From assembly GCF_029892565.1 (NCBI RefSeq), contig NZ_JARXVH010000014.1, positions 62,001 through 126,000 on the forward strand: a DNA stretch of 64,000 nt. Direction: 5' to 3'. A program made the position numbers and the translations under genes. Every line of letters begins with the position of its first letter. The stretch's first letter is position 1. Of the stretch, positions 36,152 to 46,972 are shown piece after piece. This stretch comes from Streptomyces pseudovenezuelae. GTDB taxonomy: Bacteria > Actinomycetota > Actinomycetes > Streptomycetales > Streptomycetaceae. The notes beneath the pieces were generated by a model, which saw only the letters and a list, made by a program, of their open reading frames with translations, was not told the origin of the DNA and searched no databases.

Positions 36152-36795
36152 TTCGCCACCTCGAGGTCGGGTACGACCTTCCTCAGCTCCTCGGCCGACA
36201 GCGCGCCCGCGCGCAGCAGCACCGGCACCGGGCCGGTGACGTCGACGATGGAGGACGGCACGTTGCCCGGGGTCGGGCCGCCGTCGAGGTAGACGGAGAC
36301 GGAGTCGCCGAGCATCTCCTGCGCGGCGTCACAGTCCTCCGGCGCCGGGTGGCCGGTCAGGTTGGCGGAGGAGACGGCCATCGGGCCGACCTCGGTGAGC
36401 AGTTCGATGGCGACGGGGTGCAGCGGCATGCGGATGGCCACCGTGCCCCGGGTGTCCCCCAGGTCCCACTGCAGGGACGGCTGGTGCTTGGCGACGAGCG
36501 TGAGGGCGCCCGGCCAGAAGGCGTCGACCAGCTCCCAGGCCAGCTCGGAGAAGTCCGTGACCAGGCCGTGCAGGGTGTTCGGGGAGCCGATGAGGACGGG
36601 CGTGGGCATGTTGCGGCCCCGGCCCTTGGCCTCCAGCAGGTCGGCGACGGCCTCCGAGGTGAAGGCGTCCGCGCCGATGCCGTACACCGTGTCGGTCGGG
36701 AGGACCACGAGCTCGCCACGGCGGACGGCGGACGCGGCCTCGCGCAGACCGGTCGTGCGGTCGGTCGCGTCGTTGGTGTCGTATCGCCGTGCCAT
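36148..36795 (-). CDS. L-threonylcarbamoyladenylate synthase (TsaC/Sua5/YwlC)
   Basis: 215 aa from the ATG at 36795 (GGAGG upstream); the open frame continues upstream into prmC without family sequence. Motifs: ELVVLPTDTVYGIGADAF, RGRNMPTPVLIGS, WPGALTLVAKH, GTVAIRMPLHP, PMAVSSANLTGHPAP. It makes threonylcarbamoyl-AMP for t6A37 of tRNAs reading ANN codons. No C-terminal Sua5 domain, so the short TsaC form. It sits directly downstream of prmC. Confidence 0.94.
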   Translation of the reverse strand: MARRYDTNDATDRTTGLREAASAVRRGELVVLPTDTVYGIGADAFTSEAVADLLEAKGRGRNMPTPVLIGSPNTLHGLVTDFSELAWELVDAFWPGALTLVAKHQPSLQWDLGDTRGTVAIRMPLHPVAIELLTEVGPMAVSSANLTGHPAPEDCDAAQEMLGDSVSVYLDGGPTPGNVPSSIVDVTGPVPVLLRAGALSAEELRKVVPDLEVAN

Positions 36796-36850
36796 ATCTA
36801 GCGGGCCTCCTCGTACACGTACTGCTGCGGGTCGGAAGTCGGGGCGGAGC

Positions 36851-37696
36851 TCACGGCATCGCCTTGCGGGCGGTGGCGAAGCGCGGGCGGTTGTTGAGGT
36901 CGGGGTGGTCGGCCGCGTCGGCCCAGCCCCGCTCCTCGGTGAAGATCCACGGCACCTGGCCGCCCTGGGTGTCGGCGTGCTCGATGACGACGACACCGCC
37001 CGGGCGCAGCAGCCGGTGCGCGGTGCGCTCGATGCCGCGGATCAGGTCGAGGCCGTCCTCGCCTGAGAACAGGGCGAGTTCGGGATCGTAGTCCCGGGCC
37101 TCGATGGCGACGTACTCCCACTCGGTGAGCGGGATGTAGGGCGGGTTGGAGACGACCAGGTCGACATGGCCGTCGAGGTCGGGGAAGGCGTCCAGGGCGT
37201 TGCCCTGACGCAGGTCGACCCGGGAGCCCTCGACGTTCTTGCGGGTCCACGCCAGGGCGTCCTCGGACAGCTCCACGGCGTGCACGCGCGAGCGCGGGAC
37301 CTCCTGGGCCAGGGCGAGGGCGATGGCGCCGGAGCCGGTGCACAGGTCGACGATGCGGGGCTCCACGACGTCCATGGCGCGCACGGCGTCTATGGCCCAG
37401 CCGACCACGGACTCGGTCTCGGGCCGGGGCACGAACACGCCCGGCCCGACCTGGAGTTCCAGATACCGGAAGTAGGCCCGCCCGGTGATGTGCTGCAGCG
37501 GTTCGCGCTGCTCACGCCGGGCGATGACCTCCCAGTAGCGGGCGTCGAAGTCCGAGTCCTTGACGGAGTGCAGCTCGCCCCGCTTCACACCGTGCACGAA
37601 CGCGGCGAGCTCCTCCGCGTCGTTGCGCGGCGAGGGCACGCCGGCGTCGGCCAGCCGCTGGGTGGCCTGTGCCACCTCTGCGAGCAGCAGGTTCAC
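36851..37696 (-). CDS. prmC: Release-factor glutamine N5-methyltransferase
   Basis: 281 aa. N-terminal helical substrate-binding domain, then a SAM-binding fold with VEPRIVDLCTGSGAIALALA and the NPPY catalytic motif in LVVSNPPYIPLTEWEYV. It methylates the Gln of the GGQ motif in RF1 and RF2. Start GTG at 37696; 43 nt after prfA, the gene of its substrate. Confidence 0.95.
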   Translation of the reverse strand: MNLLLAEVAQATQRLADAGVPSPRNDAEELAAFVHGVKRGELHSVKDSDFDARYWEVIARREQREPLQHITGRAYFRYLELQVGPGVFVPRPETESVVGWAIDAVRAMDVVEPRIVDLCTGSGAIALALAQEVPRSRVHAVELSEDALAWTRKNVEGSRVDLRQGNALDAFPDLDGHVDLVVSNPPYIPLTEWEYVAIEARDYDPELALFSGEDGLDLIRGIERTAHRLLRPGGVVVIEHADTQGGQVPWIFTEERGWADAADHPDLNNRPRFATARKAMP

Positions 37697-37739
37697 GCAA
37701 GTCCTCCGTGTCGTACTCGTACGCGCCGACGTGTGTCTC

Positions 37740-38816
<1,077 letters not shown>

Positions 38817-38921
38817 CTTGGGCTCCTGAACTACGTAAGAAAAGGGAAGGCGGGCGACCAAAAACGCCGGTCCCGGCGCGCCTGTGGAGGGCGCGGCCGT
38901 GGACCGGCGAAATGGAGCTCG

Positions 38922-39146
38922 CTACTTCTTGGAGCCGGCCGCAGCCTTGCCGAAGCGGGCCTCGAAGCGGGCCACGCGGCCACCGGTGTCGAGGATCTTC
39001 TGCTTGCCCGTGTAGAACGGGTGGCACTCGGAGCAGACCTCGGCACGGATGGCGCCGCTGGTGATCGTGCTCCGCGTGGTGAACGACGCCCCACAGGTGC
39101 AGCTGACCTGTGTGTCGACGTACTCGGGGTGAATCTCGCGCTTCAA
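38922..39146 (-). CDS. rpmE: 50S ribosomal protein L31 (zinc-binding form)
   Basis: 74 aa. MKREIHPEYVDTQVSCTCGA and SECHPFYTGKQKILDTGGRV are diagnostic. The four cysteines (CTC near 16-18, then C..C near 37-40) mark the zinc-containing C+ paralogue, as opposed to the zinc-free, zinc-starvation-induced form. Confidence 0.97.
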   Translation of the reverse strand: MKREIHPEYVDTQVSCTCGASFTTRSTITSGAIRAEVCSECHPFYTGKQKILDTGGRVARFEARFGKAAAGSKK

Positions 39147-39266
39147 GGTGTCTCCTAGTTCCGGGAGGGCTCCGGGTCGCCGTCGCGGGCTGCGGGGCGT
39201 GAACCGGGGCCGACGTACCAGTCTGCCAGGACTGGCGCCATGTCCCCAAACCGGGGCCCCGGTGAT

Positions 39267-40409
39267 CTATTCCCCGGCGGTCACGACGCCCTTGGCATCG
39301 CCCGTTGCCGTGCCCGTCGTGGCCGACTTCGGAATCGTCCGGTCGTTCTTCAGAGCCGTCCAGACCTGCTCGGCCTTGGCCTTCTCCACGATCACGCGGT
39401 TCGGGTTCGCCGGGTCGTACTGGACCGGCATGGTGACCATCTGCATCTTCGAGGAACTGATGCCCTTGAGGCCGTTGGCGAAGGACATCAGCGAGTTGAC
39501 CGAGCCGAGGTCGGAGTCGGTGGTGACGGCCCTGGTGGCCGTGTCCGCGAGGTCGTAGAGCTTCTTCGGGCTGGTGAAGACCCCGATGTGCTTGACCTGG
39601 TTGACCAGCGCCTTGATGAAGGCCTGCTGGAGCTGGATGCGGCCGAGGTCGGAGCCGTCGCCGACGCCGTGCCGGGTGCGGACCAGGCCGAGGGCCTGCT
39701 CGCCGTCCAGGGTGTGCGTGCCGGCCTTCAGGTTCAGGTGGCTGTCGGGGTCGCTGATGTTCTTGGTCGTGGTGACCGGGACGCCGCCGAGCTCGTCGAT
39801 GAGCTTCTCGAAGCCGCTGAAGTCGACTTCCAGGTAGTGGTCCATGCGGATGCCGGTGACGGACTCGACGGTCTTCACCGCACAGGCCGCGCCGCCCGTG
39901 GTGTACGCGGAGTTGAACATGACGCCGGACGCGGCGTCGTGCGTACCGCCCTTGGTGTCGGTGCACTCGGGGCGGTCGATGAGGGTGTCACGCGGGATCG
40001 AGACCACGCTGGCCTTCTTGTGGCCCTTGTAGACGTGCACGATCATCGCGGTGTCCGAGCGGGCGCTGCCGTCGTCCGTGCCGCCACCGAGCTTCTTGTT
40101 GCTGCCGGAGCGGGAGTCGGAGCCCAGCACCAGGATGTTCTCGGAGCCGTTGTCGACCTTCGTCGGCCGGGCGGTGCCCAGGGCCTGGTCGATGTCGACG
40201 CTCTTGATGTTGCCGTTGAGCTTGAAGTACACGTAGCCGGCCCCGGTGCCGCCCAGCACGACGATGCCCGCGGCGACCCAGGCCGTCACGATCAGACCCT
40301 TACGACGCTTGTCGCGGGTCTTGCGGCGGCGACCCTTGCCACGACGGCGCGGGCCACTGGTCCCGGGCTCACCCGGTATACCGGGCTCCGGTGTGCTCTC
40401 GGCGGACAT
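39267..40409 (-). CDS. LytR-CpsA-Psr (LCP) family cell-wall glycopolymer transferase
   Basis: 380 aa. A basic cytoplasmic N-terminus (RRRGKGRRRKTRDKRRKG) is followed by one membrane span (LIVTAWVAAGIVVLGGTGAG) and an extracytoplasmic LCP domain. Typical motifs are ILVLGSDSRSG, VSIPRDTLIDRPEC, FSGFEKLIDELGGVPV, LDGEQALGLVRTRHGVGDGS and DLGRIQLQQAFIKAL. The Arg/Asp residues that bind the polyprenyl-pyrophosphate donor are in these motifs. It attaches secondary polymers to peptidoglycan. Inserted between rho and rpmE, a Streptomyces-specific position relative to mycobacteria. Confidence 0.93.
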   Translation of the reverse strand: MSAESTPEPGIPGEPGTSGPRRRGKGRRRKTRDKRRKGLIVTAWVAAGIVVLGGTGAGYVYFKLNGNIKSVDIDQALGTARPTKVDNGSENILVLGSDSRSGSNKKLGGGTDDGSARSDTAMIVHVYKGHKKASVVSIPRDTLIDRPECTDTKGGTHDAASGVMFNSAYTTGGAACAVKTVESVTGIRMDHYLEVDFSGFEKLIDELGGVPVTTTKNISDPDSHLNLKAGTHTLDGEQALGLVRTRHGVGDGSDLGRIQLQQAFIKALVNQVKHIGVFTSPKKLYDLADTATRAVTTDSDLGSVNSLMSFANGLKGISSSKMQMVTMPVQYDPANPNRVIVEKAKAEQVWTALKNDRTIPKSATTGTATGDAKGVVTAGE

Positions 40410-40639
40410 GTGCTCCTCGAATCTCGGCTACTGCTCCATCGTCGCTCCCGTCCGGTCAGACGGCGAAACTCGACAAAGAGTTGCACAACGCCCTGTGCCC
40501 AATATGCACAAACTTAGGCACACTCCGTAACGATCATCGATGCCCGTACGCCCCTGACCTGCATGTTCGACGCAGAACGCCGTACGGCCGGAAACCATCA
40601 CCAACCGAGCCCCCTGTGGCAAAGGTCTCGCAGACAAAA

Positions 40640-40674
40640 GGCAGACCCCCGTCCCAAAAGGACGAGGGTCTGCC
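40640..40674 (-). terminator. Terminator of rho
   Basis: A 15-bp stem with one mismatch (GGCAGACCCCCGTCC at 40640-40654 with 40660-40674) and loop CAAAA. It starts 92 nt beyond the rho stop. The rest of the 356-nt gap 40410-40765 shows no gene and presumably holds the LCP promoter. Confidence 0.8.
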
Positions 40675-40765
40675 TGGACGCCGCCAGGAGCGCGGGCCTG
40701 CGTCAATCTGCGGCTCCGCCGCGTGGGCGCGACCAGCCACACTCAGCCGGCACCCGACGAACTGC

Positions 40766-42802
40766 CTAGTCGCCGTTCCCAGGCGTAGGCGTCGTCTTCT
40801 GGATCTGCAGCAAGAACTCGGCGTTCGACTTCGTCTGCCTCATCTTGTCCAGCAGCAACTCGATCGCCTGCTGCTGGTCAAGCGCGTGCAGCACCCGACG
40901 AAGCTTCCAGGTGATGGCCAACTCGTCGCTGCCGAGCAGGATCTCTTCCTTACGAGTACCGGACGCGTCGACATCCACCGCCGGGAAGATGCGCTTGTCA
41001 GCGAGCTTCCGGTCGAGCTTCAGCTCGGCGTTGCCCGTGCCCTTGAACTCCTCGAAGATGACCTCGTCCATGCGCGAGCCGGTGTCGACGAGCGCGGTGG
41101 CCAGGATCGTCAGCGAACCGCCGTCCTCGATGTTCCGCGCCGCACCGAAGAACCGCTTCGGCGGGTACAGCGCGGTCGAGTCGACACCACCGGACAGAAT
41201 GCGGCCGGAGGCGGGCGCCGCGAGGTTGTACGCACGGCCCAGACGCGTGATCGAGTCGAGCAGGACGACGACGTCGTGACCCAGCTCCACCAGCCGCTTC
41301 GCCCGCTCGATGGCGAGCTCGGCGACCGTGGTGTGGTCCTCGGCCGGACGGTCGAAGGTCGAGGAGATGACCTCGCCCTTCACCGACCGCTGCATGTCGG
41401 TGACCTCTTCCGGACGCTCGTCGACCAGGACGACCATCAGGTGGCACTCGGGGTTGTTGTGCGTGATCGCGTTGGCGATCGCCTGCATGATCATGGTCTT
41501 GCCGGTCTTCGGCGGGGCCACGATCAGACCGCGCTGACCCTTACCGATCGGCGACACCAGGTCGATGATGCGCGTGGTGAGGACACCCGGGTCCGTCTCC
41601 AGGCGGAGGCGGTCCTGCGGGTACAGCGGCGTCAGCTTGTTGAACTCCGGCCGCCCACGCCCGGATTCGGCTCCCATGCCGTTCGCCGAGTCGAGACGGA
41701 CCAGCGCGTTGAACTTCTCACGGCGCTCGCCGTCCTTGGGCTGGCGGACCGCGCCGGTGACGTGGTCACCCTTGCGCAGACCGTTCTTGCGGACCTGGGC
41801 GAGGGAGACGTACACATCGTTCGGGCCCGGCAGGTAGCCGGAGGTCCGGATGAACGCGTAGTTGTCGAGGATGTCGAGGATGCCCGCGACGGGGATCAGG
41901 ACGTCGTCGTCGGAGACCTGCGGCTCGCTGGTGCCGCCGATCTCGTCACGGCCACGGCGACCGCGACGGTCCCGGTAGCGACCGCGCCGGCCGCGCCGGC
42001 CACCCTCGAAGTCGTCGTCGTCCTGGGGGCCGTTGTCCCGCTGCTGGCGGTCCTGGCGTGCGCCGCCGCCCTGCTGCTGACGGTCCCCGCGGTCCTGGCG
42101 GTCCTGCCGCTGCTGGCCGCCGCCCTGGCCGCCCTGCTGCTGCTCGTCGCCCTTGTTGCCACGACGGTCGCGGTCGCGTCCACCGCGGTCACGGTCGCCG
42201 CGGTCCTGGCGGTCGCGACGGTCACGGCGGCCCTGACGGCCGTCCGCGTCGGCGTCGCCCTTGACCTCGCCCTGCGGCTGCGCCTGGGCGGGCGTCTCGG
42301 CCTTGGGCTCGCTCTTCGCCTCGGCCACGACGGTCTCGGGGCTGCCGGCCTCAGCGGTGGCACGGCGACGACGGCGCTCAACGGGGGCGTCGTCGCTGGC
42401 GGGCTGGCCGGGAATCTCGATCTGCTGCTGGGCCACGGCCTTCTCGGCGGGGGCCTCGGCGACCGCCTTCTCGGCGACGGGGGCGGCCTCGTCGCCCGTA
42501 CGGGCCTTGGAGGTGGCGCGGCGCTTGGGCTTGGTCTCGGCGGCAGCCTCGGCCTTCGCCGGGGCACCCCCGGCCTGCGCCTCCTTGATGACCTCGATCA
42601 GCTGGCTCTTGCGCATACGCGCGGTGCCCCTGATTCCGAGGCCCGAGGCGACCTGCTGCAGCTCGGCCAGCACCATGCCGTCGAGGCCGGTACCGCGGCG
42701 CCGCCGGGAGCCGGCACCGGTGGCAGGCGCGGAGGCGTCCGTGGCGGGCGCGGCAGCGGTCTCCTCGACACGTGCGCCCATCAGATCGGTGGTGTCGCTC
42801 AC
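40766..42802 (-). CDS. rho: Transcription termination factor Rho with large disordered insertion
   Basis: 678 aa from GTG at 42802 (SDTTDLMGARVEE), with AAGGA seven bases upstream; the upstream open frame is non-homologous. N-terminal Rho-N helix (LQQVASGLGIRGTARMRKSQ, then LIEVIKEAQ). Then about 230 residues of low-complexity Ala/Glu/Lys followed by Arg/Gly/Asp/Gln-rich repeats (RDRQDRGDRDRGGRDRDRR), the actinobacterial insertion that binds RNA. The OB-fold (GYLPGPNDVYVSLAQVRKNG) and ATPase core (P-loop GLIVAPPKTGKTM; VVVLLDSITRLGRAYN) complete a hexameric RNA translocase. Confidence 0.96.
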   Translation of the reverse strand: MSDTTDLMGARVEETAAAPATDASAPATGAGSRRRRGTGLDGMVLAELQQVASGLGIRGTARMRKSQLIEVIKEAQAGGAPAKAEAAAETKPKRRATSKARTGDEAAPVAEKAVAEAPAEKAVAQQQIEIPGQPASDDAPVERRRRRATAEAGSPETVVAEAKSEPKAETPAQAQPQGEVKGDADADGRQGRRDRRDRQDRGDRDRGGRDRDRRGNKGDEQQQGGQGGGQQRQDRQDRGDRQQQGGGARQDRQQRDNGPQDDDDFEGGRRGRRGRYRDRRGRRGRDEIGGTSEPQVSDDDVLIPVAGILDILDNYAFIRTSGYLPGPNDVYVSLAQVRKNGLRKGDHVTGAVRQPKDGERREKFNALVRLDSANGMGAESGRGRPEFNKLTPLYPQDRLRLETDPGVLTTRIIDLVSPIGKGQRGLIVAPPKTGKTMIMQAIANAITHNNPECHLMVVLVDERPEEVTDMQRSVKGEVISSTFDRPAEDHTTVAELAIERAKRLVELGHDVVVLLDSITRLGRAYNLAAPASGRILSGGVDSTALYPPKRFFGAARNIEDGGSLTILATALVDTGSRMDEVIFEEFKGTGNAELKLDRKLADKRIFPAVDVDASGTRKEEILLGSDELAITWKLRRVLHALDQQQAIELLLDKMRQTKSNAEFLLQIQKTTPTPGNGD

Positions 42803-43219
42803 GAAGGGTCCTTCCCTGGAGCGGACGTCGGCCTTCTGGCTCGGCGACCGGTTGTGCTGTCCGGCAGTGGTCCTTGCTGTGTGGACCGTGCCGGGGCGGT
42901 GGTCCGCCAATGCAGGCGGAGGGAATTTCTGGGATGGCACTTGCCTGAGCCTGGGCGTGGCACCGGGTGTTTCAGTGTCACGTGGCTCGGTAGCACCGAT
43001 TCCGGAGCGTGCCCGGCAAGTCGCTCAGCGCCCGCGTACGAGGTACTGCCCACGTACGTCGTACGGAACACAGTGCGGCTTGGGAGGCTCCCGGAAGAAT
43101 GTCTGTCCCTGACGGGGACAACAAGCACCTCGCCATGGTGGGGTCGGGTGCAGACTTGAGATTAACACTACCGGATCCAACAAACATTCCCCCTCTCGAA
43201 ATCCGGCAACCGTGCACTC
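42803..43219 (-). other. 417-nt rho leader and thrB-rho gap
   Basis: No ORF here looks coding. The part near 43150-43200 is comparatively AT-rich (GAGATTAACACTACCGG) and likely holds the rho promoter. That would leave an untranslated leader of more than 300 nt, in line with autoregulated rho leaders in other bacteria. No specific attenuator structure was identified. Confidence 0.5.
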
Positions 43220-44149
43220 CTAGATGTCACCGGAGGCCGCGAGCGGCAGTACGCACGCGCCCTGGGCGTCGAGGTCGAGCCGGTTGGCGGCCCACCCCTC
43301 GCCCGCCAGATGGGCCACCTTGTCCGCGCTGTCCCCGTCGACGAGCGCGAGCACGGTGGGTCCTGCTCCGGAGATGACTGCCGGGACTCCGTCGGCCCGC
43401 AGCCGCTCCACCAGAGCGGCGCTCTCCGGCATGGCCGGAGCGCGATACTCCTGGTGGAGCCGGTCCTCGGTGGCGGCCAGCAGCAGCTCGGGGCGCCTGG
43501 TGAGGGCCTCGACGAGCAGCGCGGCACGGCCCGCGTTGGCGGCGGCGTCGACGTGCGGCACGGTGCGCGGAAGCAGTCCGCGCGCGGTCTCGGTGAGGAC
43601 CGGCTTTCCGGGCACGAAAACCACCGGAACGATGGAATGGGCGGGCTCCATGGAAATGGCGCGGGCGGCGCCGGAGTCCATCCAGGAGAGCGTGAATCCG
43701 CCGAGCAGACAGGCCGCCACATTGTCGGGATGGCCCTCGATCTCGGTCGCGAGCTCCAACAGGGCGATGTCGTCGAGCCGCGCTTCGCCGCCTATGGTCA
43801 CGGCGCGCGCGGCGACAATGCCGGCGCAGATCGCGGCGGAGGAGGAACCGAGGCCGCGGCCGTGCGGAATGCGGTTCGCGCACACGATCTCCAGGCCGCG
43901 CGGTTGTCCGCCGAGCAGGTCGAAGGCGGTGCGCAGCGCGCGTACAAGAAGGTGGTTCTCGTCACGGGGCAGCGTCTCGCCGCCCTCGCCCGCGATGTCG
44001 ATGTGCAGCCCGGAGTCGGCCACCCGGACGACCACGTCGTCGTAGAGCCCCAGCGCGAGGCCCAGGGCGTCGAAGCCCGGGCCGAGGTTGGCGCTGGTGG
44101 CGGGAACGCGCACCCTGACGGCGGCGGCGCGGAAGGCTGGACCGGCCAT
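43220..44149 (-). CDS. thrB: Homoserine kinase
   Basis: 309 aa from the ATG at 44149 (MAGPAFRAAAVRVRVPATSA). GHMP-kinase motifs: VPATSANLGPGFDALGLALG, the ATP loop IPHGRGLGSSSAAICAG, and AVISGAGPTVLALVDGD. It phosphorylates homoserine for threonine synthesis. A longer reading frame upstream is not conserved. 292 nt separate it from thrC, so it may have its own promoter. Confidence 0.96.
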   Translation of the reverse strand: MAGPAFRAAAVRVRVPATSANLGPGFDALGLALGLYDDVVVRVADSGLHIDIAGEGGETLPRDENHLLVRALRTAFDLLGGQPRGLEIVCANRIPHGRGLGSSSAAICAGIVAARAVTIGGEARLDDIALLELATEIEGHPDNVAACLLGGFTLSWMDSGAARAISMEPAHSIVPVVFVPGKPVLTETARGLLPRTVPHVDAAANAGRAALLVEALTRRPELLLAATEDRLHQEYRAPAMPESAALVERLRADGVPAVISGAGPTVLALVDGDSADKVAHLAGEGWAANRLDLDAQGACVLPLAASGDI

Positions 44150-44441
44150 CGCTCGATGACTCTCCTTGAGCTGCGTGACTGTCGAAGACATTCGATGGAG
44201 TTCGATGCGTACGGGGAGTCCCACGGGGAAACCCCTGGGGCCGTCTCCGGGCCGCGGAGACGGCGCGGCACCGCCCACATGCTCCATGCGTGGAGGCATA
44301 TGCATCAGGCGGGTTCGGTACAGCCTATCGAAGGAAGGTTCTGTGGCGACATAGGGCGCACAGGAGGCGCACGATGCGTGTCGTAAGCCCCCTGTGCACC
44401 CCCACGCGGGAAACCCCCCGGCGCCCGCCGGTTGTACGGAG

Positions 44442-45500
44442 TTACGCCAGCCCGAGGCGCTCGGCCGCCGTCGCCGCGTCGACCGGGACGGTGACCGGCT
44501 GCGGGGCGCCGGCGACGGCCCAGTCGGGGTCCTTGAGGCCGTTGCCGGTGACGGTGCACACGATGCGCTGGCCCGGGTCGACCTTGCCCTGCTCGGCCGC
44601 CTTCAGCAGACCGGCGACGGAAGCGGCGGACGCCGGCTCCACGAAAACGCCCTCCTGCGCGGCCAACAGCCGGTAGGCGCGCAGGATCTCACGGTCCGTC
44701 ACCTCGTCGATGAACCCGCCGGACTCGTCCCGCGCGGCCAGCGCGTACTGCCAGGACGCGGGATTGCCGATGCGGATCGCGGTCGCGATCGTCGACGGGT
44801 CCTTGACGATCTCGCCGCGCACGATGGGCGCGGAGCCGGAGGCCTGGAAGCCCCACATGCGGGGCGTCCTGGCGGCGACCCCGTCGGCCGCGTACTCCTT
44901 GTAGCCCTTCCAGTACGCGGTGATGTTGCCCGCGTTGCCGACCGGGAGGACGTGGATGTCGGGCGCGTCGCCGAGCATGTCGACGATCTCGAAGGCGGCC
45001 GTCTTCTGCCCCTCGATGCGCACCGGGTTGACCGAATTGACCAGCGCCACAGGGTAGTTGTCGCTGAGGGCGCGGGCGAGGGTGAGGCAGTCGTCGAAGT
45101 TTCCGTCGACCTGGAGGATCTTGGCGCCGTGCACGAGGGCCTGGCCCATCTTGCCGAGCGCGATCTTGCCCTGCGGGACGAGGACGGCACAGACCATCCC
45201 GGCGCGCACGGCGTAGGCGGCGGCGGACGCGGACGTGTTGCCGGTGGAGGCGCAGATGACGGCCTGCGCGCCCTCCTCCCTGGCCCGCGTGATGGCCATG
45301 GTCATACCGCGGTCCTTGAAGGACCCGGTGGGGTTGGCACCCTCCACCTTGAGGTGGACCTCGCAGCCGGTGCGCTCGGAGAGCACCTGCGCGGGCACGA
45401 GGGGCGTACCGCCCTCGCGGAGGGAGACGACCTCCGTGCTGTCGGACACCGGAAGCCGGTCCCGGTACTCCTCGATGATTCCGCGCCACTGGTGGGTCAT
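44442..45500 (-). CDS. thrC: Threonine synthase
   Basis: 352 aa, fold-type II PLP enzyme. The PLP lysine is in NPTGSFKDRGMTMAITRA (near residue 60), with CASTGNTSASAAAYAVRAGM and the phosphate-binding loop VLPVGNAGNITAYWKGYKEY. Converts O-phosphohomoserine to threonine. Begins 6 nt after hom ends, with its RBS GAAGGAGAG overlapping the hom stop region. Confidence 0.97.
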   Translation of the reverse strand: MTHQWRGIIEEYRDRLPVSDSTEVVSLREGGTPLVPAQVLSERTGCEVHLKVEGANPTGSFKDRGMTMAITRAREEGAQAVICASTGNTSASAAAYAVRAGMVCAVLVPQGKIALGKMGQALVHGAKILQVDGNFDDCLTLARALSDNYPVALVNSVNPVRIEGQKTAAFEIVDMLGDAPDIHVLPVGNAGNITAYWKGYKEYAADGVAARTPRMWGFQASGSAPIVRGEIVKDPSTIATAIRIGNPASWQYALAARDESGGFIDEVTDREILRAYRLLAAQEGVFVEPASAASVAGLLKAAEQGKVDPGQRIVCTVTGNGLKDPDWAVAGAPQPVTVPVDAATAAERLGLA

Positions 45501-45506
45501 TGCTGG

Positions 45507-46808
45507 TTACTCTCCTTCAACCCGCATGATGCTGGCGACACCCCGCACGGTGTCGAGCTTGCGCAGCGCCTCGACGGTCCCGGTGAGGGAGGCGTCGGAC
45601 GCGCGATGGGTGACGACGACGAGAGAGGCCTCGCCGTCTCCGTCTTGTCGTCCATGCTGCCGAACGGTGTCGATCGACACCCCGTGCTCGGCGAACACGG
45701 TGGCCACCTGCGCCAGGACGCCCGGTTTGTCGGCGACGTCGAGGCTGATGTGGTAGCGCGTGACGACGTCGCCCATGGGCGACACGGTCAGGGCCGCGTA
45801 CGCCGACTCCCCCGGCCCCGTAGTGCCGTTGAGCCGGTTGCGGCACACGGCGACGAGGTCGCCGAGCACGGCGGAGGCGGTCGGGGAACCGCCCGCGCCG
45901 GGACCGTAGAACATGAGCTGCCCGGCCGCGTCGGACTCGACGAACACGGCGTTGTACGCGCCGCGCACGGAGGCGAGGGGGTGGCTCAGTGGAATCATCG
46001 CGGGATGCACGCGCGCGGTGACGGACCCGCCGTCCTGCGCCCGCTCGCAGATGGCGAGCAGTTTGATGGTGCAGCCCATGTTCTTGGCGGAGGCGAAGTC
46101 GGCCGAGGTGACCTCGGCCATGCCCTCGCGGTAGACGTCGTCGAGACGCACGCGCGTGTGGAAGGCGATGCCGGCGAGGATGGCGGCCTTGGCGGCGGCG
46201 TCGAAGCCCTCGACATCGGCGGTCGGGTCGGCCTCCGCGTACCCCAGGGCGGTGGCCTCGTCGAGGGCCTCCTGGTAACCGGCCCCGGTGGAGTCCATCT
46301 TGTCGAGGATGAAGTTGGTGGTCCCGTTGACGATCCCGAGCACCCGATTGACCTTGTCACCGGCGAGGGACTCGCGCAGCGGCCGGATCAGCGGAATGGC
46401 ACCGGCGACGGCGGCCTCGTAGTAAAGGTCCCGCCCGTGCTCCTCGGCGACGGCGTGCAGAGCGGCACCGTCCTGGGCGAGCAGCGCCTTGTTGGCGGAG
46501 ACGACGGAGGCACCGTGTTCAAAAGCGGTGGTGATGAGGGAACGAGCGGGCTCGATCCCCCCGATCACCTCCACCACGACATCAATGTCCCCACGCTTGA
46601 CGAGGGCGGTGGCGTCGGTGGTCACAAGGCTCGGGTCGATCCCGTCCCGAACCTTGGAGGGCCGTCGTACGGCGACACCCGCGAGCTCCAGGGGTGCGCC
46701 GATCCGCTGCGCGAGGTCGTCGGCGTGCGTCGTCATGATGCGCGCCACCTCTGAGCCGACCACTCCACAGCCCAGCAGCGCCACCTTCAGCGGACGCGTA
46801 CGCATCAT
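45507..46808 (-). CDS. hom: Homoserine dehydrogenase
   Basis: 433 aa from ATG 46808 (MMRTRPLKVALLGCGVVGSE), which has GAGGT upstream. NAD(P)-binding GCGVVGSEVARIM, then SANKALLAQDG, GIVNGTTNFIL and the catalytic region ALGYAEADPTADVEGFDAAA. The C-terminal ACT domain (YHISLDVADKPGVLAQVATV) is the usual site of threonine feedback inhibition. Reduces aspartate semialdehyde to homoserine. Operon with thrC. Confidence 0.97.
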   Translation of the reverse strand: MMRTRPLKVALLGCGVVGSEVARIMTTHADDLAQRIGAPLELAGVAVRRPSKVRDGIDPSLVTTDATALVKRGDIDVVVEVIGGIEPARSLITTAFEHGASVVSANKALLAQDGAALHAVAEEHGRDLYYEAAVAGAIPLIRPLRESLAGDKVNRVLGIVNGTTNFILDKMDSTGAGYQEALDEATALGYAEADPTADVEGFDAAAKAAILAGIAFHTRVRLDDVYREGMAEVTSADFASAKNMGCTIKLLAICERAQDGGSVTARVHPAMIPLSHPLASVRGAYNAVFVESDAAGQLMFYGPGAGGSPTASAVLGDLVAVCRNRLNGTTGPGESAYAALTVSPMGDVVTRYHISLDVADKPGVLAQVATVFAEHGVSIDTVRQHGRQDGDGEASLVVVTHRASDASLTGTVEALRKLDTVRGVASIMRVEGE

Positions 46809-46972
46809 CCGACCTCGTTTCCTCATACCGTCTACGGTGGGAACAGTCTCACGCACCGGACGGGAGTTTCTGTCCTTTGTCCGGATCGTGAGACATTGAT
46901 TTCATTTCCACGGCCCCGGAAAACCGAAGATCTTCCGTCCCGGAAATCTCCTGGACCGCGGGCCCCTCGCTG

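Noticed and set aside
41900..42300. Plus-strand frame encoding a run of Val/Leu/Ala resembling membrane segments
   Set aside because: It is the reverse complement of the Rho low-complexity region; hydrophobicity is a reading-frame artefact.
42803..43219. Riboswitch or T-box in the rho leader or amino-acid biosynthesis leaders
   Set aside because: No conserved core of known riboswitches or T-box AGGGTGG-type sequence was recognised upstream of rho, thrB, hom or lysA.
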